Origin: CAZLKN01 sp964560135
GTDB taxonomy: Bacteria; Actinomycetota; JAICYB01
Assembly: GCA_964560135.1 (NCBI GenBank)
Contig: CAZLKN010000004.1
Location: 55,806 to 119,805, forward strand
Reading direction: 5' to 3'
Length of the DNA stretch: 64,000 bases
Positions 43,155 to 50,125 of the stretch are shown here, in pieces. Position 1 is the first letter of the stretch, and every line of letters starts with the position of its first letter. The notes under the pieces are model-generated. The model saw nothing but the letters and a program-made list of their open reading frames with translations, was not told the origin of the DNA and made no database searches. A program made the position numbers and the translations under genes.

Positions 43155-44759
43155 TCAGCCGCCGGAGTCACACGGCTGCCGGAAGAACGCATCGGGGCCC
43201 GTGGGCCAGGATCCCTTCTGGTGCCGGAGGCCACCGTCCACGTAGCAGATGCTGCCTCGGGTTCCATCGAAGGGGCTGGGTGCGGTATCGCTCCACCAGT
43301 ATTCGGCGGCGTCGATGGTCATCGAGTGGTCCCGGGCCCCGAACCCGACGGCGCCGGCCATGATCGGATGGTCGGGGTTGGGAAAGCGTGTCTGGTGCAG
43401 GCCGCGCTGGAAAGTCTCGGGGGTGAGGTTGGGTCCGGCCATCTGGAGGCCGGAAGCGAGAGCGAGCAGCGGCCGGTAGACGAGCTCGGAGACGTTCTCG
43501 ACGTCGCCGTCCCATGTGGGATCGATCTCCCGCATGGCCCAGCGCACCGGCATGTCCTCGCTCCGCACCTGGCGCGGCTGGACGGTGATGCCCACGGAGT
43601 TGGCGACCTGGTCGCTAGGACCAGTCCGCAATCCCGAATTCTTGTCGTTCCAGCTATAGGTCGTGAGAAGCCACTCCGGATAGTAGGTCTGGGCGGTTGC
43701 AGCCCGCATACGGCCGAGCCGGTGACAGAGGCAGAAGATGGTCGTGACGCCGGCGGCCTTCATCTGGAGCATCTCGTTCGAGCGTTGCGGATCGGCATCA
43801 CGGCTCTCGATGGTCTGGCCGTCGGTGACGAAGGCCAGCTCGAGTCGCTCTCCACACCTGGCGAGCTCGCTCTCCAGCGCGGCGAGGGTGTCAGGCTGAC
43901 GTTCCCAGGTCCAGTAGTCGAAGAAGGCACCGAAGACGCGCTGCTGGTCCTGGAGGGTGGGGTCACCGGCATGTTCGGCGGGGGATCCGGCGAACCGGCC
44001 ACATGCCCACTCACCCATGTTGGCCATGATCCTGTCGACGGCCATGGGGTACTGCCAGACATACGGCTGCGTTCGGGTCAGGACCTCCTGGAAGAAGAAC
44101 GGCGTGTCGACAGCCGACAGGACGCCACGTCGGGCGAGTTCTTCATAGTACGTACTCCCCCAGAAATAGTGCAGCGACGCGAACACGTTCTCCGAGTCGG
44201 CCTCCACCGCACGAGCACGCTCCTCCTCTGGTGTGCCTTCGCTGCGTTGGTCGATCGGCACGAACCGCAGTCGCCGGCCGTAGAGCTCGAAGCGACGGTT
44301 GAAGAACTGTTCGAGGATCGTGTGGTTTCCGTCCATGCCCGGCGCAGCGATCCGGATCTCATCCCTGAGAACACCCTTGTAGGTCGAGCCGCCATTTTCC
44401 CCCTCCCAGTAGGGAATGCAGGGCGGCGACTGGGGATCTTCGATCTGTCGAGGAGGATCCCCCACGCAGCGCCGCACCCGAGGGACGTCGATCACGTCCA
44501 CCGCATCGGCGAGCCTGTCCGGTGGCGACGCCTCGTCCGTGGCGTCGCCTCCGTCCCCGCGGCCCTCCCCGAAGTCACTGAGCTGCTCGAGGGGGGCCTC
44601 TTCGATCTGGTCCACGGCCTGCGGCGCGAACTCGGCGACCGTCGGCGGTGGAGGGCTGGCCACCGTCAGTGAGACCACCGCCAGAACGATCACCAGTCCC
44701 ACCGTCAGCGTCCCATAGACGACGCCCGGACCCGCCGGCCGCGCTCCCCTGTCGCTCAT
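43155..44759 (-). CDS. Membrane-anchored LIV-type substrate-binding protein 1
   Basis: A 534-residue protein with one N-terminal hydrophobic segment (about 12-36) and no signal-peptidase or lipobox site, so it is probably held by its N-terminus. A stalk (PPPPTVAEFAPQAVDQIEEAP) and a Cys motif (RCVGDPPRQIEDPQSPPC) precede a periplasmic-binding-protein-like body. The C-terminus ends in PCDSGG. It is the most divergent of four paralogues in the window (others near 48.3, 52.9 and 62.5 kb). By analogy with LIV systems it captures a ligand for an ABC permease; the LivHM and MFS-LivFG fusions at the left are candidates. ATG at 44759, under operator copy C. Confidence 0.82.
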   Translation of the reverse strand: MSDRGARPAGPGVVYGTLTVGLVIVLAVVSLTVASPPPPTVAEFAPQAVDQIEEAPLEQLSDFGEGRGDGGDATDEASPPDRLADAVDVIDVPRVRRCVGDPPRQIEDPQSPPCIPYWEGENGGSTYKGVLRDEIRIAAPGMDGNHTILEQFFNRRFELYGRRLRFVPIDQRSEGTPEEERARAVEADSENVFASLHYFWGSTYYEELARRGVLSAVDTPFFFQEVLTRTQPYVWQYPMAVDRIMANMGEWACGRFAGSPAEHAGDPTLQDQQRVFGAFFDYWTWERQPDTLAALESELARCGERLELAFVTDGQTIESRDADPQRSNEMLQMKAAGVTTIFCLCHRLGRMRAATAQTYYPEWLLTTYSWNDKNSGLRTGPSDQVANSVGITVQPRQVRSEDMPVRWAMREIDPTWDGDVENVSELVYRPLLALASGLQMAGPNLTPETFQRGLHQTRFPNPDHPIMAGAVGFGARDHSMTIDAAEYWWSDTAPSPFDGTRGSICYVDGGLRHQKGSWPTGPDAFFRQPCDSGG

Positions 44760-44780
44760 CCTCGCCGCCCCGCCCACGTT

Positions 44781-44802
44781 TGGCCTAACCAGGACTAACC
44801 AT
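44781..44802 (-). promoter_or_regulatory. 22-bp operator element, copy C (SBP 1 gene)
   Basis: Reverse strand contains GGTTAGTCCTGGTTAGGCC (44782-44800), identical to copies A and B over 22 bases. It starts four bases after the -10 box of the promoter described next and ends 21 bases before the start codon, a classic repressor position over the transcription start. Confidence 0.78.
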
Positions 44803-44806
44803 CTAC

Positions 44807-44835
44807 AGTCTAGGAACCCTCCCAAGAGGCGTCAA
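44807..44835 (-). promoter_or_regulatory. Sigma-70-type promoter of SBP 1 gene
   Basis: Reverse strand reads TTGACG (44835-44830), a 17-base spacer, then TAGACT (44812-44807). Both boxes are close to consensus with ideal spacing. The operator copy C follows directly. Confidence 0.6.
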
Positions 44836-44898
44836 CCAGATGCCACGGCGGAAAGGTCCCGTCAGTGGAGCTCGACCTTTTGAATCGACTGCCCTACC

Positions 44899-45480
44899 TC
44901 ACACCGGCATCCAGTGGGCGTCCTTGCCCCACCACTTCACGTTGCAGCCCGCCGCCTTGGTCACGGGTACACTCACCGGCTTCCCGGCGAGCAGCTCGTC
45001 GAGTGCCTCCCGGAGGTCCTGCCGGCCGACCCTGGACGGGTCGTTGGGGCTGTCGTCGAGCCGACCCTGGTAGGCGAGGGTGCGGTCCGGTCCGAACACG
45101 AAGAAGTGTGGGGTGCGCAACGCTCCGTACGCCCACGCGACGTCCTGGCTTTCGTCCCGGAGATACGGGAACTCGAAGCCCTTCTCACGGGCCCGTTCGA
45201 CCATGTGCGCGAAGTCATCCGTCGGGTGACCGGCCGTCTCGTTCGAGTTGATCGCCGCCACCTGCACCCCCCCGGCCTCGTAGTCACGCTGGAGGGCGAT
45301 GATCCGGTCCTCGTTGGCGATGGCCGTCGGACAGTGGTTGCAGGTGAACACCAGGACCAGAGCCTGCTTGTCCCGCGTGAGATCCTCGAGCGTGTGGTCG
45401 TTCCCGTCCACCCCCGGCAGGCGGAGGTCGGGAGCCTCGTCACCGACCTCGAGGGTCCTGAACGCCGTGCGTTCCACCAT
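44899..45480 (-). CDS. Thioredoxin-family (AhpC/TSA-type) redoxin
   Basis: A 193-residue thiol-disulfide protein. The motif FTCNHCPTA (CxxC, residues ~47-50) and PHFFVFGPDRTLAYQGRLDD are typical of the peroxiredoxin-like redoxins. No signal peptide. Its N-terminus and start region (ERTAFRTLEVGDEAPDLRL) recur in decayed form at 48243-48310 beside another SBP gene. It is divergent from the galactonate-dehydratase-like gene. Confidence 0.9.
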   Translation of the reverse strand: MVERTAFRTLEVGDEAPDLRLPGVDGNDHTLEDLTRDKQALVLVFTCNHCPTAIANEDRIIALQRDYEAGGVQVAAINSNETAGHPTDDFAHMVERAREKGFEFPYLRDESQDVAWAYGALRTPHFFVFGPDRTLAYQGRLDDSPNDPSRVGRQDLREALDELLAGKPVSVPVTKAAGCNVKWWGKDAHWMPV

Positions 45481-45554
45481 GACGCACCCCTTCCGCGATC
45501 GAAGCTATCGTCCCGACCGTGTCGACTTTGGAGCGGTCGCCGATCGGCCTCTAC

Positions 45555-45569
45555 ACTTATCATCTAAGT
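45555..45569. promoter_or_regulatory. Inverted repeat ACTTA/TAAGT between redoxin and dehydratase genes
   Basis: ACTTATCATCTAAGT: 5-bp arms around five bases in an AT-rich spot of a 166-base divergent intergenic region. A possible operator or promoter element; nothing more can be said. Confidence 0.3.
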
Positions 45570-45646
45570 ATCTAGAGGGCCAGAGCACGGGGCACAGGTG
45601 ACGCTCCGGTGACCTGGTCGGCTTCCGATGGCGAGGAGATCATGCG

Positions 45647-46807
45647 ATGAAGATCACCGATGTCCGCGTACACCTGGTGTCGCCGATGGGGAGCACCACG
45701 CTGACCAAAGGAGCCCGCTTGGGCTGGGTCTTCATCGAGATCGACACCGACGACGGCATCACCGGACTCGGTGAGTGCTCCAACTGGCCGCGTCAGGGCG
45801 ACGTGCTCGTGGGCCACACCCTCGAGGTCCTCAAGGAGGAGATCCTCGGCCGCGATCCCGCGCACATCGAGGCGATCTGGAACGACCTGTTCCGCCAGTA
45901 CACCTACCTCGGCAACCGCGGGCTCATCACCACCGTCATCAGCGGGATCAACATCGCGCTGTGGGACATCAAAGGCAAAGCTGCCGGCAAGCCGATCTAC
46001 GACCTGCTCGGGGGCCCGGTCCGCGAGGACGTTCTGCTGTACACCCACCCCGCCGGCGCGACCCCCGAGGATCTCGCCGCGGGTGGCCGCCGCCTGGTCG
46101 AGGAAGGCTACACGGCGCTCAAGGTCGACCCGTTCCGGGAGCAGGGACCGAAGCACACCGCATTCCTGGGAGGCGAGATCTCCAGCCGCGGCATCCGCGA
46201 AGGGGCGGAGGCGATCGCGGCGCTCCGCGATGCCGTCGGGCCGGACGTCGAGATCCTGATCGACGCCCACGGCAACTTCAACGTCGCCACCGCGCTCCGG
46301 TGCATCCGCGCGCTCGAGCCCTTCGACCTCACCTGGTTCGAGGAGCCTGTGCCTCCGGAAGGGGTGGACGCTCTCGCCCAGATCCGCGCCCAGACCACCG
46401 TGGACCTGTGCGTCGGTGAGCGCCTGTTCACGCGCTGGGACATCCTGCCGATCCTCCAACGCGGTCTGGCCAGCTACCTGATGCCCGACGTCTGCTGGAC
46501 CGGCGGCATCAGCGAACTCAAGAAGATCTCGACCATGGCCGAGGCGTACTTCATCCCGATGAGCCCCCACAACGCCCTCGGGCCCATCCAGATCTTGGCG
46601 GGTGCCCACACCATGATGACCGTCCCGAACTTCTACCGGCTCGAGATCCACCGGATGTTCATGGAGATGTACAACGCGTGCATCACCCCGGAGCTCGACG
46701 TCGTCGACGGTCGCCTGCGTCTCTCCGACCGTCCGGGGCTGGGTGCGGAGCTCGACCACGACTACGTCGCGGCCCACCCGGACCCCGACTGGAAACCCCT
46801 GTCGTAG
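45647..46807 (+). CDS. Enolase-superfamily dehydratase, galactonate-dehydratase-like
   Basis: A 386-residue mandelate-racemase-type enzyme. Features are LKVDPF (K159), IDAHGNF (D206, H208), WFEEP (E232), CVGER (E258) and SPHNALGP (H308), with a C-terminal GLGAELD and DPDWKP as in DgoD relatives. It would dehydrate D-galactonate or a similar acid to a 2-keto-3-deoxy acid. It stands apart from the 15304/28424 pair. Converges with PhyH 5. Confidence 0.9.
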   Translation: MKITDVRVHLVSPMGSTTLTKGARLGWVFIEIDTDDGITGLGECSNWPRQGDVLVGHTLEVLKEEILGRDPAHIEAIWNDLFRQYTYLGNRGLITTVISGINIALWDIKGKAAGKPIYDLLGGPVREDVLLYTHPAGATPEDLAAGGRRLVEEGYTALKVDPFREQGPKHTAFLGGEISSRGIREGAEAIAALRDAVGPDVEILIDAHGNFNVATALRCIRALEPFDLTWFEEPVPPEGVDALAQIRAQTTVDLCVGERLFTRWDILPILQRGLASYLMPDVCWTGGISELKKISTMAEAYFIPMSPHNALGPIQILAGAHTMMTVPNFYRLEIHRMFMEMYNACITPELDVVDGRLRLSDRPGLGAELDHDYVAAHPDPDWKPLS

Positions 46808-46832
46808 GATCCCGCAGGATCCGGAACTTCCC

Positions 46833-47744
46833 CTACGCGGGGCGCACGTTGCGTTTCTCGTTCCCGCAGCCGCCCTCACCGGTCGGGCGGATCTGGGGCC
46901 GCGAGCGGTCCTCGATGCCCTTGTAGGCGTACGGGTCTGACCCGGCCACCATCACGATGTCGCGGAAGTCGTGGATGCCCATCCCCGTGCTCTTCTCGGG
47001 CCACAGCCACGGGAGCAGCGACTCTGCGCTCATGTAGTGGTTCGCCACGGCCCGGCGGTAGCCGGACGCCGCCCGGTTGGGCAGGGACCGGTGGAGCAGG
47101 TAGCCGTTGAAGAAGACGACCGACCCCGCCTCGACCTCGACGGGCACGGCATCGTCGTCGGAGTACGGGAAGGAGAACGCTTCGCCGGCGCAGTCGAAGC
47201 GGGGATCCTCGTGCTGGCGCTGAGGCCAGATCACCCCCTGACGGTGGGAGCCGGGGATCGCCCAGAGGCACCCGTTGTCCTGGGTGGCGTCGTCGAGTGC
47301 GATCCACGCCGCGGTCAGCGACCGGTCGCGGGTCGGGATGAAGTACTCGTCCTGGTGCCAGGCCTGGCCCGGCTTCCCGGAGGCCTTCACGAACGACATC
47401 GACTGCATAGACTTCACATTCGGCCCGATGATCTCCGTCAGCACCTCCACCACCCGTGGATGAGCCAGCGTCTCCCGGTAGAGAGCGGAGATCTTGTGCG
47501 GGAAGTGGACGCACAGGTAGTGCGCGAGGACCGACGCGTCGCTTCCGTCGGCGACACCCGGCTCCAGCCCTGCGACCTCACCCCGCTCGCCGCGGAAGAT
47601 GGCCACCGTCTCCCGGTGGAGTTCGCCGATCTCCTCCGCGCTGAGCGCACCCGGGAGGACGGCGTACCCGTCCCTGCGGTAGGACTCGACGAGGCCGTCC
47701 ATCGTCGATGCGGTGTCCGTGGCTTCGATCCTCGACGTCGACAC
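46833..47744 (-). CDS. PhyH-family oxygenase 5
   Basis: A 303-residue PhyH-type dioxygenase. Iron motif AWHQDEYFIP, then IALDDATQDNGCLWAIPGSH, distal His in GYLLHRSLPN and Arg in YRRAVANHY. GTG at 47744 is chosen because GGAGGGAG lies just upstream; the frame runs to 47789. A GGTTAG-type element lies upstream at 47807-47821. Confidence 0.92.
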   Translation of the reverse strand: MSTSRIEATDTASTMDGLVESYRRDGYAVLPGALSAEEIGELHRETVAIFRGERGEVAGLEPGVADGSDASVLAHYLCVHFPHKISALYRETLAHPRVVEVLTEIIGPNVKSMQSMSFVKASGKPGQAWHQDEYFIPTRDRSLTAAWIALDDATQDNGCLWAIPGSHRQGVIWPQRQHEDPRFDCAGEAFSFPYSDDDAVPVEVEAGSVVFFNGYLLHRSLPNRAASGYRRAVANHYMSAESLLPWLWPEKSTGMGIHDFRDIVMVAGSDPYAYKGIEDRSRPQIRPTGEGGCGNEKRNVRPA

Positions 47745-47806
47745 GTTGTCTCCCTCCTGCAGGCGCGGTCTGGACCCGTTCCCTGCCACGAGGATATGAC
47801 ATCGTT

Positions 47807-47821
47807 CCTAACCAAGTAACC
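47807..47821 (-). promoter_or_regulatory. Variant GGTTAG operator upstream of PhyH 5
   Basis: Reverse strand reads GGTTACTTGGTTAGG: two direct half-sites eight bases apart, instead of ten in the 22-bp element. It lies 62 bases upstream of the GTG start. Confidence 0.45.
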
Positions 47822-47847
47822 TCGATCCGGTGTCCCAAGGAGGAATC

Positions 47848-48310
47848 GTGCCCGACGACCTGACACTCTCCGTCCCCGCAGACCCGGTGGACCCGGATCC
47901 GCTGCCGCGGCCCGCACCGGTCGGGCCCGGCTCCGCATTCCGCGCGGTGGCCGACGCGGCACCGGTGGCGATCCGGTCGGTTGAGGTCGTCGACGCCCCC
48001 GTCCTGCCGGCTCCCCGCCGCCGTCCGCTTCGGTCGTGGCGCTTCGACGCCGGCGATGCCGCCCCCCGGCCCATCGGGGGGGGCGGAGGCGGCCGGCTAC
48101 CAGCCTCCGGACCGGTCGATCCGGAGATCGGGCGCCGCGCCGTCACCGACCTTATCCGGCTCCCCGTCGACGAGCGGATCGACTGGCTCCAACGTCACGT
48201 GTGGCCGCACGAGGCCCGCCTGCTCGCGGCCTTCGCCGAAGGCCCAGCAGCCGGAACTCCGGAGCATTGTCGCCGACCTCGAGGGTCTTGAATGCCGTCC
48301 GTGCCGTCAT
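47848..48310. pseudogene. Mosaic of three truncated genes (GH2, GH53-like, redoxin)
   Basis: 47848-48060: GTG start with AAGGAGGA and ~65 codons matching the start of the GH2 gene at 50126 (plus strand; long near-identical runs). 48061-48245: ~185 bases nearly identical to 20675-20860 inside the GH53-like gene, with small indels that break the frame. 48245-48310: reverse-strand start of a redoxin gene (TARTAFKTLEVGDNAP), like the start of the 44899-45480 gene, with its own ribosome site. None of the three continues, so this is recombination debris or a mis-join. Confidence 0.8.
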
Positions 48311-48341
48311 AAACGCACCCCTTTTCGCTCTCGACGCACCT

Positions 48342-49991
48342 TCACGCACAGGGAGGCTGGAAGAATCGCGCATCTGCGGCTTCTGCCCAACGGGCCCCCG
48401 CATACCGTAGTCCCTGCTGCGCGTAGCAGTAGGCTCCCACCTGCTCCTCCCCGGAGGCCGGTCGCTCGTTGGGGTTCCACCAGATGAGCGCCGAGTCACC
48501 GATCATCGTCCGGTCGCCGGGGGAGAACCCGACGCACGCCTGGAAGTAGGGGGCCCGGCCACATCGCGGGTTGGGAAAGGTGGTCTTCACGAGACCGTCC
48601 CGGAAGCTCTCGGGCGTCAGCTCCGGACCGGCCATCTGGATCCCCGAGGCCAGCAGGAGAAGCTGGGTGTAGAACTCGTAGGCGAGGACGTAGCTCCCAC
48701 CTCCGGCCCCCGGATCGCCCGCCTTGAGGGCCCAGTACCAGGGCATGTCCGTCCGCGGGAGCATCTTGTTCCAGGAGGTGATTCCGAAGGTGCGCTCAGC
48801 CTGGTCCCGGGGGAAGAATCCGCCGGCCGCATGGTAGTCGAGGTTGTGGAGCGTCGATACCAGCCACTCCGGGAAGTAGGCGTTGGACGACGCCGCCCGC
48901 ATGACCAGGAACGCGGCACCGCTGAGCGTCAGCACCGAGGTGACGCCTGCCTGCCGCATGGCCAACGCGATGGTGGCGAACTGCTGGGCGTTGGGGCCGC
49001 TGGAGGAGTCCACTTCGAACTCCCGGCCCTCGGTGGACACGCCACACCGCGCGAGGCCGTCCCGCAGGGTCTGCAGGTCGATGGTGTTCCCGTCCTTCGT
49101 CCGTTCGTAGAAGACGCCGAAGACGCGCTCGGGCTCGTTCGCCGTTGCGCCGCCGGCGTGCTCCGGCGCTTGCCCGACGAGGGCGCTACAGACCCACGAG
49201 GACAGCTCACGGAGGATTTCGGTCGACGACGGCAGGTAGTTCCACTGGTAGGGATCGTGACGCAGGAAGTGCCTGTCGCTGCGCTGTGTCGGACGCGAGG
49301 TGACGCTCACGATGCGACGTCGCGCGAGTTCGTCGTAATAGTGGTGCTCGGCCCCCAACCGGTTCAAGTACTGGAGCGACGCGAAGACCTCCATGCTGTC
49401 GGCGGTCTGCGCATCAGCTTGCATCTGTGCAGGCTCGGGGTCCCCGTCGTTGCCGCCCGTGGGTGACAACGGGTGGAGTGTGATCCGTCGGCCGTAGAAT
49501 TCGTAGCGGCGGTTGAAGTGGGCCAGCACCGCGTCCATCATGCGCGCGTCGGCCCCTTCGACCTCCGGCCAGGCCACGCGAATCTCGTCGGCCGTCACCC
49601 CACGGGTGGTGGCTCCACCGTTGTCACCGTCCCAGTAGGGGATGCACGGCGGGGACTGGGGATCCTCGGTTTGGCGCGGCGGATCGCCCACGCAGCGCCG
49701 GATGCGGGGAACGTCGATCACCCGCTCCACTTCATCGGCGACCGGCGGAGGTGTCGGCTCGAAGGCGCCGCCGGTTCCGAGTCCTCCTTCACCCGAGCCG
49801 AATTCGCTTGTCTGCTCCGAGGGGGCCTCGTCGATCTGTTCGACGGCCTGCGGGGCGAACTCCGCGATCGTCGGCGGTGGCGGCTGGGTCGCGGTCATGG
49901 CGACGATCCCGACGACGAGGGCCATCACGGTCGTCAGGGCAGCGTAGGCTACCCCCGGCCCCCGTGGTCTGCGTTTCGCTTCCGTTGTCAT
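48342..49991 (-). CDS. Membrane-anchored LIV-type substrate-binding protein 2
   Basis: A 549-residue paralogue of SBPs 1, 3 and 4. N-terminal hydrophobic segment (about 15-36), then TQPPPPTIAEFAPQAVEQ, a Gly/Pro-rich linker, RCVGDPPRQTEDPQSPPC and PYWDGDNGG. The binding-protein body includes FNRRYEFYGRRITL, YFPEWLVSTLHN, ASGIQMAGPELTPESF and FPNPRC, and a final FQPPCA. ATG at 49991 with GAGAGG upstream. The Gly/Pro-rich linker may let the domain reach its permease. An operator-like GTAAGGAATC element lies about 43 bases upstream. Confidence 0.85.
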   Translation of the reverse strand: MTTEAKRRPRGPGVAYAALTTVMALVVGIVAMTATQPPPPTIAEFAPQAVEQIDEAPSEQTSEFGSGEGGLGTGGAFEPTPPPVADEVERVIDVPRIRRCVGDPPRQTEDPQSPPCIPYWDGDNGGATTRGVTADEIRVAWPEVEGADARMMDAVLAHFNRRYEFYGRRITLHPLSPTGGNDGDPEPAQMQADAQTADSMEVFASLQYLNRLGAEHHYYDELARRRIVSVTSRPTQRSDRHFLRHDPYQWNYLPSSTEILRELSSWVCSALVGQAPEHAGGATANEPERVFGVFYERTKDGNTIDLQTLRDGLARCGVSTEGREFEVDSSSGPNAQQFATIALAMRQAGVTSVLTLSGAAFLVMRAASSNAYFPEWLVSTLHNLDYHAAGGFFPRDQAERTFGITSWNKMLPRTDMPWYWALKAGDPGAGGGSYVLAYEFYTQLLLLASGIQMAGPELTPESFRDGLVKTTFPNPRCGRAPYFQACVGFSPGDRTMIGDSALIWWNPNERPASGEEQVGAYCYAQQGLRYAGARWAEAADARFFQPPCA

Positions 49992-50033
49992 GACACCTCT
50001 CAGCCGATCGGGCGTGTCCCGCCGTTCCGGGTT

Positions 50034-50051
50034 TTCGGAAAGATTCCTTAC
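50034..50051 (-). promoter_or_regulatory. LacI-like operator candidate upstream of SBP 2
   Basis: Reverse strand reads GTAAGGAATCTTTCCGAA, with GGAA/TTCC arms. It matches the element before SBP 3 (52824-52841) at 13 of 18 positions. LacI-family operators often have this style of GGAAA/TTTCC palindrome. Confidence 0.4.
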
Positions 50052-50125
50052 TAGCGTACCGAATGCGGCGCTAGGCTGGGGCCTGACATCCTCTCGCGAT
50101 CATCCGAGCTCGAAGGAGTGACGCC

